Positions 9,339 to 16,812 of a stretch of 64,000 nt of DNA are shown piece by piece. The stretch covers positions 5,084,001 through 5,148,000 of the forward strand of contig NZ_AP022613.1 of NCBI RefSeq assembly GCF_010730195.1, given 5' to 3'. Made by a program: the position numbers and the translations under genes. This DNA comes from Mycobacterium conspicuum (lineage in GTDB: Bacteria > Actinomycetota > Actinomycetes > Mycobacteriales > Mycobacteriaceae). The notes beneath the pieces were generated by a model, which was given only the letters and a program-made list of their open reading frames with translations, did not search any database and was not told the origin of the DNA. How positions within the stretch are numbered: the stretch's first letter is position 1; every line of letters begins with the position of its first letter.

Positions 9339-9785
9339 CTACTGATGTGCCATGGCTTTGGGTTGTGTTGCGTCTGAGTCATTCTCGTCGACAGGAAGGT
9401 CGTGCCGAATCGCTCGGACGCGACCTCGCGGCAGACACGCCACGTATCCGTGACACTTGCCATAGAGTTCCCACGAGGTCGCCGCTACATCCGGGTCGAC
9501 GTCGATGCGGTGGCCGGGGGAGAAACAGAGATGTAAGGCCCCGTCGTCGTCGCACCAGGCGCGCGTGCAGATCGCTCCGGCAAGGTCCAACAGTGGCCGC
9601 TCCTCGGGCGAAAGGTTGATGGGGTCGATCAACACTTCATCCGACGGCCAGGCTCCTGCCGGCGGGAGGGTCAGTCGCAGCGGTCGGGAAATCACCAATT
9701 CGTTGTAACCGTCGAGGTCGAGTATGAGCCCTTCGTGCAGCGAGACTCGCTGAACGGTGCATTGCTCAATCCATTGCGTGTGCAT
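9339..9785 (-). CDS. Small conserved protein, DUF6188-like
   Basis: A 148-residue soluble protein beginning MHTQWIEQCTVQRV. The ATG at 9785 was chosen because AAGGGGG lies just upstream; an in-frame ATG at 9818 adds 11 residues. A beta-rich pattern around WELYGKCHGYVACLPRG recalls small actinobacterial proteins grouped as DUF6188, from memory and without a search. Function is unknown. The promoter region carries half-sites matching the operator of the tetR at 3899-4534, so it may belong to that regulator's targets. It converges with the transporter-hydrolase operon. Confidence 0.65.
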   Translation of the reverse strand: MHTQWIEQCTVQRVSLHEGLILDLDGYNELVISRPLRLTLPPAGAWPSDEVLIDPINLSPEERPLLDLAGAICTRAWCDDDGALHLCFSPGHRIDVDPDVAATSWELYGKCHGYVACLPRGRVRAIRHDLPVDENDSDATQPKAMAHQ

Positions 9786-9822
9786 AACCGCCCCCTTCGA
9801 CGCGTCGGTGAGTCCCATCTAT

Positions 9823-9858
9823 GCTACCGATAGTAGCGCAACGATACTATTAGTATTC
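9823..9858. promoter_or_regulatory. Operator-like half-sites matching the upstream tetR operator
   Basis: GCTACCGATAGTA (9823-9835) differs at one base from the right arm of the palindrome at 4639-4651. It is followed by a smaller palindrome, ATACTATTAGTAT (9844-9856). Both lie directly upstream of the minus-strand gene at 9339-9785, where a repressor would act. Confidence 0.5.
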
Positions 9859-10049
9859 CTATGCGCTATCGCGGGCGTTCCATGCATCAAGAATGCGCTG
9901 CAAACCTCGATCAATGCGCTCGCGCGCCTCCCCTGCCGTGCGGCTCTGGTGTGGCTGCGGTCGGTTGACCTGCCGTATGCATGCAGTCGTCGGAATGCGA
10001 ACACTACGGACCGATCTGAGTTGTCATCCCCAAGTGCGACCATCCCAAT

Positions 10050-11618
10050 ATGGCGATCACCATCCCATCCGGCCGGCCCAACTGGCGCTTCATGCGCTAC
10101 GTTCGGCCGCCGACGAGAGACTCGAAGTTGGAGCCTCTGTACCCATTGAGGCCGGCAACGCGCCCGGTGCGGCTGGGCATTGATGTCGGGACCATCGCGG
10201 AGCCGCCGGAGGAGGGCTACATCACCGGGTTCCTGACGCGCGACGAGATCGAGGTGCACCTATTGATCCCGGCGGCAACGGAAGCTCCGAGCGGGTGGAC
10301 CGAGTTGCTCGATGAACCGCCTTGCCACACCGTCAATTTCACGAACGTAGCTGACGCAGGCAAGTTCTGCGACGCGGCCGAGTTCTCCGTCAGCACCGCT
10401 CGTGGCGAGAGCTACCGTGCCTGGTCCAAGGCTCGGTTCTTCGCCGCGTACCAGCAGCTCGATGAGCACGATGCGCCGGACGGCCTCCCCCCGTTGACGC
10501 TCGATCAGCGACATCGTGCAGCTGCCTATGCTGCCGCCGCCGGGGCTGTTGGCATCGATGCCATCGTCACCACCGCCCCCACTGCGGGACGAACAGATGT
10601 CGCCGACAACGATGTGGTCGTCAGCGTGACACCCGACGCGGCTGTACCACTCATCGGTCACTACTTGCGGGTGACTAGCAATCCGGTTGTGACGGTCGAG
10701 CGCGGCATGTTGGTGGGTGGCGGAAGCTGGGAGACGACGGAGTCGACTGCGACCATCGTCAATCTTTACGACTGGGGCACGGTCAGCGGATTGCCATACT
10801 TCGATGCCGCTTCAATGTTTGCGGCTGCCGCTAAAGGTGGACCTGAGGCCGCAGAGGCATTCACGTCGGTTCGCATCCGCCTGAGACGTGCAGCGCGCGC
10901 GTTCGACGATCTGCTGGCCGCGCTGTCGAACCCGCTGGACGGGAAGCGGAACGAAGATGTTGCCGAGGCTACCGCTGAAGCTTTTGACCGTGAATTACTC
11001 TATCTTGCAGCAGTTTTCGATATTTTCGGGCGTGCTTACCAAGCGATGGTCGACCCGTCAGTTGATCGGAAAAAGGCTCGGGGATCACTCGACTCGCGGA
11101 CCTTCATCGACAAGGAAGTGCGAACGCAGTACGACCAGTCACTTTTGGGTGACGTGACGCGCCTGCGGGTGTATGCGTGGCTCTGCAAGCAGTTGAGGAA
11201 TCACATCCACGATGGCGTTCTTGCCGTCGACACCCACCCTGGCCGCAGCTACGGCAACACGATGAACGTGGCGCTGAATCTCAGTGTGATTCCCGAGTTA
11301 GCCCTCGGTGCCGACAATGAGATGACTCAGCACCACTACGACGCGCTGGGAGTGTGGCAGACCGAACCTGTTTCGCCCTTTACCGGTTCGTCAATGGTGG
11401 CCGACCTTGCGACAACCGGTTTCACCCTCATCCGAGCGGCGCTCGAGTACATCGAAGCGTTCACGAAACTTATCGTCCGGAACAAACCGGCGAATGCGCC
11501 GTCGTCTAGTGCGTTCCTGGGATGCGTGCAGGCTCGTCCGGGCGAGGTCGAGCCAGCGCCCCCAAAGCGAGCAGTGTTCTATCAAGCACTGTTCGGATTA
11601 CATCCGGACAGCGTGTAG
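10050..11618 (+). CDS. Large protein of unknown function in the element
   Basis: A 522-residue soluble protein that I do not recognise. The N-terminal third is beta-rich. The middle (about residues 270-400) is helical and contains LCKQLRNHIHDGVL, an Arg-Asn followed closely by two His residues. That is reminiscent of, but not a proven match to, the R-x(n)-H motif of HEPN ribonuclease domains. The rest has no membrane segments or nucleotide-binding loops. No clear ribosome site precedes the ATG, and an ATG 14 codons later is an alternative. The gene lies between the cargo and the transfer block of the element, a common place for passenger or defence genes. A defence role is only a suggestion. 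Confidence 0.6.
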   Translation: MAITIPSGRPNWRFMRYVRPPTRDSKLEPLYPLRPATRPVRLGIDVGTIAEPPEEGYITGFLTRDEIEVHLLIPAATEAPSGWTELLDEPPCHTVNFTNVADAGKFCDAAEFSVSTARGESYRAWSKARFFAAYQQLDEHDAPDGLPPLTLDQRHRAAAYAAAAGAVGIDAIVTTAPTAGRTDVADNDVVVSVTPDAAVPLIGHYLRVTSNPVVTVERGMLVGGGSWETTESTATIVNLYDWGTVSGLPYFDAASMFAAAAKGGPEAAEAFTSVRIRLRRAARAFDDLLAALSNPLDGKRNEDVAEATAEAFDRELLYLAAVFDIFGRAYQAMVDPSVDRKKARGSLDSRTFIDKEVRTQYDQSLLGDVTRLRVYAWLCKQLRNHIHDGVLAVDTHPGRSYGNTMNVALNLSVIPELALGADNEMTQHHYDALGVWQTEPVSPFTGSSMVADLATTGFTLIRAALEYIEAFTKLIVRNKPANAPSSSAFLGCVQARPGEVEPAPPKRAVFYQALFGLHPDSV

Positions 11619-11625
11619 TGGACCC

Positions 11626-12057
11626 CTAGCAGCCCGACACGAGGTTGACGCCGTCATGGACCCGCGAATGAGTTTCTTCGTCGAACGCGTCCAGTACACG
11701 CACCGCGAATGCAGGATTCATCGCTGACTGAACTTCCTCCCTTGTCATCCAACGAACCTCGCGGGCTTCCGCAGTGGGGTGAGTGTCCCCATCGGCCGGA
11801 TGGCAGCGGTAGACCAGAGCGACAATCCCATGGGTCAGGTTCTTGTAAACGCCGGTGAGACGTTCTACCTTCACCGTCAATCCGGTTTCCTCAAGGACTT
11901 CGCGCCGAACACCGTCCTCAAAAGATTCGCCTAGTTCGAGTACACCACCAGGGGCTTCCCAGTGGCCGTTGTCGTCCCGCCTGATCACGAGAACGCGATC
12001 ATCGTCACGCACTACGATGCCGGCGACACTGACCGAGTGCTTAGGCGAGGTTGCCAT
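11626..12057 (-). CDS. Nudix hydrolase, Pif-like (transfer immunity candidate)
   Basis: A 143-residue Nudix protein with a complete Nudix box from Gly38 through Glu44, Arg52-Glu53 and Glu56-Glu57 to Gly59. The enzyme would hydrolyse a nucleoside diphosphate linked to another group. The ATG has a strong ribosome site (AAGGAGG) upstream. It is divergent from the GntR gene across a 79-base promoter region with a palindromic operator. In the Streptomyces element pSAM2, the Nudix protein Pif, encoded in the regulatory region, blocks redundant transfer between cells that already carry the element. The same neighbourhood here makes a Pif-like role likely, though not proven. Confidence 0.85.
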   Translation of the reverse strand: MATSPKHSVSVAGIVVRDDDRVLVIRRDDNGHWEAPGGVLELGESFEDGVRREVLEETGLTVKVERLTGVYKNLTHGIVALVYRCHPADGDTHPTAEAREVRWMTREEVQSAMNPAFAVRVLDAFDEETHSRVHDGVNLVSGC

Positions 12058-12100
12058 TTCTGGGGTCCTCCTTGTTCGATGCCGGCAGAAGAGACACGGG

Positions 12101-12130
12101 TTGACTGGCTTCCTAGACTAGTCGTCTAGA
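12101..12130. promoter_or_regulatory. Operator and promoter for the GntR gene
   Basis: A -35-like TTGACT (12101-12106) is followed by the palindrome CTAGAC-TAGTC-GTCTAG (12113-12129). The 12-mer TAGTCGTCTAGA (12119-12130) recurs exactly, in reverse complement, at 12974-12985 ahead of the pra-like gene. The palindrome abuts the start codon, so the mRNA may be leaderless and self-repressed. Confidence 0.7.
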
Positions 12131-12136
12131 CATGTG

Positions 12137-12931
12137 ATGGAAGGCCAGCGGGTGCTGCAACTTGGACAAATCGACAGAGCCGATGACAAGCCGCCATATC
12201 GGCAGATCGCGGGCATGTTGCGAGAAGCGATCCGTTCCAACCGGCTAGCTCCCGGGGAACGACTGCCGTCTGAGACGGAACTTATCGAGCATTTCGGTGT
12301 GGCACGCATGACGGTAAGACAAGCTGTGCAGGAGCTTCGTTCCGAGGGACTGGTCGTCTCGCAGCATGGCCGCGGGGTGTTTATTCGCCCGACGCCCCCC
12401 ATCCGCCGGCTCGCGTCGGATCGATTCGCGCGACAGCATCGCGCGGCAGGCAAGGCGGCGTTTACCGTCGAGGCCGAGAAATCGGGTTACTCGCCGCAAG
12501 TCGACAATATTGCGGTGAGCCGCGAGAAGCCGAATTCGTTTGTAGCGGAACGACTTCGATTATCACCGGACGATGACATCGTCGTGCGATCGCGCCGCTA
12601 CCTGGCGAATGGCCGACCGGTTGAAACGGCGGTCTCCTTCATCCCGGCTGCTTTCGCCGAAGGCACGAGGATCGAGCAGGTGGACACTGGGCCCGGGGGC
12701 ATCTACGCCCGACTGGAAGAGAATGGCCACGTACTCGGTCACTTCACCGAGGAGGTCGCAGCCCGAATGCCCACTCCCGAAGAACGGCGGCAACTGGAAC
12801 TCGAACCAGGCGTTCCCGTATTGACAGTGCTGCGAACCGCATATGACGCGAATGACGTGGCGGTTGAGGTCTGCGACACGGTGAAAGTTGCTTCCGCCTA
12901 CCTGCTCGAATACGAGTTCCCGGCCCGCTGA
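12137..12931 (+). CDS. GntR-family (HutC/UTRA) repressor, KorSA-like
   Basis: A 264-residue repressor. The N-terminal winged helix (about residues 18-85) includes LPSETELIEHFGVARMTVRQ, and the C-terminal UTRA ligand domain (about 105-260) places it in the HutC subgroup. An in-frame GTG at 12134 is an alternative start. In pSAM2 and relatives, KorSA of this family represses pra and thereby holds the element integrated and quiet. Here the shared 12-base operator in front of this gene and in front of the pra-like gene supports the same circuit directly from sequence. The effector is unknown. Confidence 0.88.
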   Translation: MEGQRVLQLGQIDRADDKPPYRQIAGMLREAIRSNRLAPGERLPSETELIEHFGVARMTVRQAVQELRSEGLVVSQHGRGVFIRPTPPIRRLASDRFARQHRAAGKAAFTVEAEKSGYSPQVDNIAVSREKPNSFVAERLRLSPDDDIVVRSRRYLANGRPVETAVSFIPAAFAEGTRIEQVDTGPGGIYARLEENGHVLGHFTEEVAARMPTPEERRQLELEPGVPVLTVLRTAYDANDVAVEVCDTVKVASAYLLEYEFPAR

Positions 12932-12972
12932 GCCCAAAGTCTTCGATCAACTGGGCGTCGACCGTTGCACTC

Positions 12973-13007
12973 CTCTAGACGACTATGTAACCTCAACTTG
13001 TCTAGAG
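12973..13007 (+). promoter_or_regulatory. GntR operator upstream of the pra-tra-xis-int operon
   Basis: CTCTAGAC (12973-12980) and GTCTAGAG (13000-13007) form a perfect 8-base inverted repeat. Within it, TCTAGACGACTA (12974-12985) is the exact reverse complement of the sequence in the GntR promoter at 12119-12130. Repression from here would silence transfer and excision together. Confidence 0.7.
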
Positions 13008-13030
13008 CAGTTCTCATGAAAGGTCGACAA

Positions 13031-13453
13031 ATGTCTGTGCCGAAATGGCTCAAGGTGTCACACCAGCAGGTTTTCCCACGCAAAGCGTTTGTGGTGTCCG
13101 ACGTGACGGCGGTGATCGATTACGAGCGGTCGACGAAGGACAACAAGGTCCAGGCGACTGATCGAGAATCAGGCGCTCCGTTGTGGCAGGTCGAAGTCCT
13201 CGACGGCGACCCGACAGCTAGTAAGCGAGCGCGCACTCTCACCGTCAAGTTCGCAACGCCCAAGCAGCCTGTGTGCCCACCGAACACTGCCGGAATGCCC
13301 TTCACACCAGTGATTTTCGAGGAACTATACATATTGCCGTACGTAGACCGTTCGAGCGAATCCGGCCGCATCGCGTGGTCGTTTCGGGCCTCGGGTATGA
13401 CTGCGGACACCGGCAAGGCGGGGTCCTCAGCGGGAGACCGGGTGTCAGCATGA
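13031..13453 (+). CDS. Pra-like activator of replication, integration and excision
   Basis: A 140-residue protein starting MSVPKWLKVSHQQVFP. It resembles the actinomycete proteins annotated as plasmid replication, integration and excision activator (Pra of pSAM2). The matching features are the FVVSDV opening strand, a DRESGAPLWQVEVLD block and a PYVD block near the C-terminus. The ATG at 13031 was chosen for the upstream GAAAGG (13018-13023) and to match family length; in-frame codons upstream overlap the operator. It overlaps the next gene by four bases (ATGA). In pSAM2, Pra switches on rep, xis and int when KorSA repression is lifted. The GntR operator just upstream fits that arrangement. 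Confidence 0.8.
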   Translation: MSVPKWLKVSHQQVFPRKAFVVSDVTAVIDYERSTKDNKVQATDRESGAPLWQVEVLDGDPTASKRARTLTVKFATPKQPVCPPNTAGMPFTPVIFEELYILPYVDRSSESGRIAWSFRASGMTADTGKAGSSAGDRVSA

Positions 13454-14796
13454 GTCCGTACGACCCCGTAGTACCTAGCGATCCGTATTCGATTCCAGAT
13501 CCCGACGCCGGCATCGACTTCTTTGACCTCACGCACCTGCTGGCGGTCGGCGCCATGTGGCTCATTGCGGTGATCGGCGTGGTCGCCGTTTCGCTCGTCG
13601 TTTGGAGAGTGCGTTCCCCCGCCACATTTGGGCGTTATGTTGCAACACCAGCATGTCGGGCCCGATGGCTGATCTGGGCATCGATCTCCTGGCCACGGGT
13701 TGCCAAGGCCTGCGGGTTGTCGACTCCCGAGCACGTCACACGCACGGACGCACAGGGCAAGAGCAGGACGAGGACAGTTTGGACTCATCCTCGCCTTCTC
13801 GGGGTGAGCATGTTCGGCGACTGCCTACGGATGACAGTCCGAACACGGACCGGCCAGACGGTGGACGACCTCGAAAACGCGGTCCCCGCAATTCGTGACG
13901 CTGTCGGGGCGCATTCCGCCCGCTCGACACTGATCGGCCCCGGCACGGTTCGCGTGGAATTCGTTATGAAACAATGCCTTTCAGAGGCAGAGACCGCTGC
14001 ATTCCCAACCAGCGTCGAGCCGACGGGCGTCGAGGTCGGCCGGCGTGAGAATGGGTCGGCATGGACTCTGCGCGTCGCCGGCCTGCACACCCTCACTGTT
14101 GGGTGCTCGGGTGCGGGCAAGGGCTCCGTTTTTTGGGGCATTGCAGGCGGATTAGGCCCAGCCATCAAGGCGGGAACCGTGCGGCTGTTCGCCGTGGATC
14201 TCAAGTACGGGATCGAAGTGTCAGTCGGGTCTGCACTATTCAGCGGCATTGCGACGACCGAGGCCAACGCCGCGAGACTGCTGACCAACTTGGAGGAGCT
14301 ACTAGACAGCCGCGGTCGCAGGATGGCCGGCCGAGCGCGTTCGCACACACCGAGCACCGCCGAACCGCTCGTCGTGCTGCTCATCGATGAATTCGCGGGC
14401 TTGACCGCATACATGACGGACGCGGCACTGAGGAAGCAAGTTGCGGGCTCACTCTCACGCATCCTGACAAAGGGTAGGGCTGTAGGCATCGTGGTCGCCG
14501 CATTCATGCAGGACCCTCGCAAGGAGATTCTGCCCATGCGCGGGTTGTTCACCCAAACCGTCGCACTGCGGCTGCGCTCACGCGACGAAGTCGCCATGGT
14601 CTTGGGTGACGGCCTCGCCGACGCCGCCCCCGCGCATCGGATCAACCCAAATGAGCCTGGTACCGGATACGTCATCGCCGAAGACGGGTCAACGATGCGA
14701 GTACGCGCCGACTTCTGGCCCGATTCGCTAATCCGTTCTGTCGCACAAGAATACGGGCCTACAAGCTCAAGTCGCGCTGGTTCAGCAGAGAACTGA
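13450..14796 (+). CDS. FtsK/SpoIIIE-type DNA translocase, TraB/TraSA-like
   Basis: A 448-residue conjugation motor. One or two membrane helices lie at about residues 27-52, then come a Walker A loop GCSGAGKGS at about 218-226 and a Walker B strand VVLLIDEF at about 308-315. A C-terminal P-loop core follows. The size fits the single-protein DNA pump with which actinomycete elements move double-stranded DNA between hyphae or cells. The start overlaps the stop of the pra-like gene. The xis and int genes follow closely, so transfer and excision share one transcript. No other transfer genes (spread proteins, relaxase) are visible, as expected for this class. Confidence 0.87.
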   Translation: MSPYDPVVPSDPYSIPDPDAGIDFFDLTHLLAVGAMWLIAVIGVVAVSLVVWRVRSPATFGRYVATPACRARWLIWASISWPRVAKACGLSTPEHVTRTDAQGKSRTRTVWTHPRLLGVSMFGDCLRMTVRTRTGQTVDDLENAVPAIRDAVGAHSARSTLIGPGTVRVEFVMKQCLSEAETAAFPTSVEPTGVEVGRRENGSAWTLRVAGLHTLTVGCSGAGKGSVFWGIAGGLGPAIKAGTVRLFAVDLKYGIEVSVGSALFSGIATTEANAARLLTNLEELLDSRGRRMAGRARSHTPSTAEPLVVLLIDEFAGLTAYMTDAALRKQVAGSLSRILTKGRAVGIVVAAFMQDPRKEILPMRGLFTQTVALRLRSRDEVAMVLGDGLADAAPAHRINPNEPGTGYVIAEDGSTMRVRADFWPDSLIRSVAQEYGPTSSSRAGSAEN

Positions 14797-14806
14797 GGAC
14801 ATCGGC

Positions 14807-15040
14807 ATGACAACCCTCGGCATCAAAACCAGCGCCACCGCGACAGCGACCTTTCCAGAGCTTCTAACAGCGGAGCAGGTGGCCGAGCTGCTTGGCGTGT
14901 CCGCTGCGACGGTGAGTCGATGGGGCGCATTGCGCGAACACGGCGCAGACGTGGGACCGCCCTGCTACACGCTATCTGATCGCGTAAGACGTTGGGACGC
15001 AGCTGAAGTCCGCGCATGGCTTCGTAAGGTGCGTCGCTAA
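14807..15040 (+). CDS. Excisionase (Xis), helix-turn-helix
   Basis: A 77-residue basic protein with a single MerR-like or excisionase helix-turn-helix (LLTAEQVAELLGVSAATVSRW, about residues 20-40). It lies 10 bases after the translocase stop and directly abuts the integrase start. Size, position and motif fit a recombination directionality factor that bends the attachment sites for excision. Confidence 0.85.
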   Translation: MTTLGIKTSATATATFPELLTAEQVAELLGVSAATVSRWGALREHGADVGPPCYTLSDRVRRWDAAEVRAWLRKVRR

Positions 15041-16198
15041 GTGGCCGGATCGGTCCCGCGCGGTATCCGAAAGCGGATCAATTCGGCCGGTCTGCCGCGC
15101 TATCAAGTGCGCTACCTGGTGCGTGATTCAGACTCCCCGTCGGGATGGGCTGAGACGTCGTCGACGTTCGCCACCTTGCGAGAGGCGCGGGCATTCAAGG
15201 CCGACCGGGATGGCGAAGCGGCGATCGGCGCCAGACGCTTCGACCCCCGACTTGGCCGGGCCAAACTCGCCGCTGTCTGGACGCAATACAGCGCGTTGAA
15301 ACGCCCCGCAGTGTCGCCCAAGACCTGGAGCGGCTACACCCAGCATTGGGAACTACGCATCAGTCCGCGTTTCGGCCACGTCCCGGTTGATGAAATCAGC
15401 CGAAAGGATATACAGCAATTCATCGATTCCATGACCGTCGGTCCCTGGGCCAAACTCGCCACGCTGCGGCTGCTGCGGTCGATTCTCGACATGGCGCGCG
15501 AGGACGGTCGAATCCACAGCAACCCGGCTGACGGGGTGTCATCCGGGCGGATACCCACCCGAGAACGCCACCGCTATCTGACCGCCACCGAAGTCGCCGC
15601 CCTGGCAGCCGCATGCGGCGACCACGGCGACGTGGTGATCATCCTCGCCTTCACCGGCCTGCGCTGGTCCGAACTCGTCGGCCTGCGGGTCGGCGACATC
15701 GACCTAACTGCGCGTCGGCTCTATGTCCGCCAGGCCGCGCCAGAAGTGGAAGGCCGGATCATCGTCGGGCCGCCAAAAACTCGCGCCGCCGCCCGAACCG
15801 TCCCACTCCCCCAAATCGTCATCGACGCGCTCAAACCAAGGATCGATAATCGCGCGCCCACAGAACATGCAATCACCTCGCCAAATGGCGGGTTCCTCAG
15901 ATCAAACAACTGGCGCCGGCATACCGACTGGAACGAAGCCCTAAAGAAAACCGGACTGGTGCCGCTGACGATTCACGACCTGCGCCACACCTACGCCAGC
16001 CTGGCCCGGGCCTCCGGCGCCGACCTCCGCTACGTCCAGAAGACGATGGGGCACTCGACGCCGACCGTCACCGCGAACATCTACAGCGACCTCTATTCAG
16101 ACGAACTCGACCACGTAGCCACGAATCTCGACCGGCTTCAGGACGTCGCCAAAAACCGGGCGAACGGACAGGAACCGGACACACCGAACCATCCATAG
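15041..16198 (+). CDS. Tyrosine site-specific integrase
   Basis: A 385-residue tyrosine recombinase with a GTG start directly after the xis stop. It has an N-terminal arm-binding domain, a SAM-like core-binding domain (about residues 85-165) and a catalytic domain with Arg208 (TGLRWSEL), His312 and Arg315 (HDLRH), His338 (GHSTP) and the nucleophile Tyr348. All catalytic residues are present, so the enzyme should be active. The gene ends 33 bases from the 3' end of a tRNA-Phe gene on the other strand, the usual position of an attachment site for this class. The matching left end lies outside the window or was not recognised. Confidence 0.95.
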   Translation: MAGSVPRGIRKRINSAGLPRYQVRYLVRDSDSPSGWAETSSTFATLREARAFKADRDGEAAIGARRFDPRLGRAKLAAVWTQYSALKRPAVSPKTWSGYTQHWELRISPRFGHVPVDEISRKDIQQFIDSMTVGPWAKLATLRLLRSILDMAREDGRIHSNPADGVSSGRIPTRERHRYLTATEVAALAAACGDHGDVVIILAFTGLRWSELVGLRVGDIDLTARRLYVRQAAPEVEGRIIVGPPKTRAAARTVPLPQIVIDALKPRIDNRAPTEHAITSPNGGFLRSNNWRRHTDWNEALKKTGLVPLTIHDLRHTYASLARASGADLRYVQKTMGHSTPTVTANIYSDLYSDELDHVATNLDRLQDVAKNRANGQEPDTPNHP

Positions 16199-16230
16199 AG
16201 TGCCATCACCGCGTCCGTGCAGCTCAAGAC

Positions 16231-16307
16231 TGGTGGCCAGGGGCGGGATCGAACCGCCGACCTTCCGCTTTTCAGGCGGACGCTCATACCGACTGAGCTA
16301 CCTGGCC
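16231..16307 (-). tRNA. tRNA-Phe (GAA), likely attachment site of the element
   Basis: A 77-base cloverleaf with an encoded CCA. The acceptor stem is GGCCAGG/CCTGGCC and the anticodon loop CTGAAAA reads GAA. Its 3' end faces the integrase gene, so this is probably the reconstituted attR side of the integrated element. Confidence 0.95.
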
Positions 16308-16333
16308 GGAAGGCAGTGTGTGCCTCGCCGCAT

Positions 16334-16410
16334 TGGCGACCCTGACGGGACTTGAACCCGCGACCTCCGCCGTGACAGGGCGGCGCGCTAACCAACTGCG
16401 CCACAGGGCC
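16334..16410 (-). tRNA. tRNA-Asp (GTC)
   Basis: A 77-base cloverleaf whose acceptor 5' strand is GGCCCTG and whose anticodon loop CTGTCAC reads GTC. The T-loop motif GGTTCAAGTCC is intact and CCA is encoded. It sits in the tRNA-Glu/Asp/Phe array. Confidence 0.95.
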
Positions 16411-16448
16411 TTGCTGTGCTGCTGTGCTCCACGTCTCCGCGTTGCAAG

Positions 16449-16521
16449 TACCCCCTACGGGATTCGAACCCGCGCTACCGCCTTGAAAGGGCGGCGTCCT
16501 AGGCCTCTAGACGAAGGGGGC
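16449..16521 (-). tRNA. tRNA-Glu (TTC)
   Basis: A 73-base cloverleaf with acceptor GCCCCCT/AGGGGGT and anticodon loop CTTTCAA reading TTC. CCA is not encoded. It is the first gene of the three-tRNA array on this strand. Confidence 0.94.
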
Positions 16522-16656
16522 CAGAACCGAATCTCTTCGGGGTCGTCGCAACGTGGTTACCGTTGGGAGCCACGCCAGCTTAGGTCACCCCGGGCCTAAT
16601 CCTCAAACGAGCATCGCTGCGGACGCGGCATTCTGGTTAACGCTGCACTCTTCAAG

Positions 16657-16696
16657 GCCCCGATAGCTTAGCTGGCAGAGCGACGGACTTTTAATC
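16657..16696 (+). pseudogene. Decayed 5' half of a tRNA-Lys gene
   Basis: About 40 bases match the 5' half of the intact tRNA-Lys at 19589: acceptor 5' strand, D arm and anticodon loop with TTTTAA, with about five substitutions. After the anticodon loop the match ends abruptly, and no T arm or acceptor 3' strand can be folded. It occupies the position next to tRNA-Glu where the native lysT would be expected by synteny. It reads as the left junction of an island that inserted in the anticodon loop. Confidence 0.75.
16683..16696 (+). repeat. Direct repeat, left copy (tRNA-Lys anticodon arm)
   Basis: The 14-mer ACGGACTTTTAATC is identical to 19615-19628 in the intact tRNA-Lys. Sequence similarity ends at its right edge, as expected for the crossover core of an att site. 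Confidence 0.65.
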
Positions 16697-16812
16697 GGTG
16701 TACCTGGGTGTTTGCCGCGGCGACCGGCGTCGGCGCATGCGGGACATATCGCTCCTACCTGCATCGACAAGGATTGTCGCGCTGGTCGGAGCTGGGCGGG
16801 TCTAAAAGCACC

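Noticed and set aside
1..16200. Search for a second copy of the tRNA-Phe 3' end as attL inside the window
   Set aside because: I did not see a matching repeat by eye, so the left end is assumed to lie outside the window. A computed repeat search is needed to be sure.
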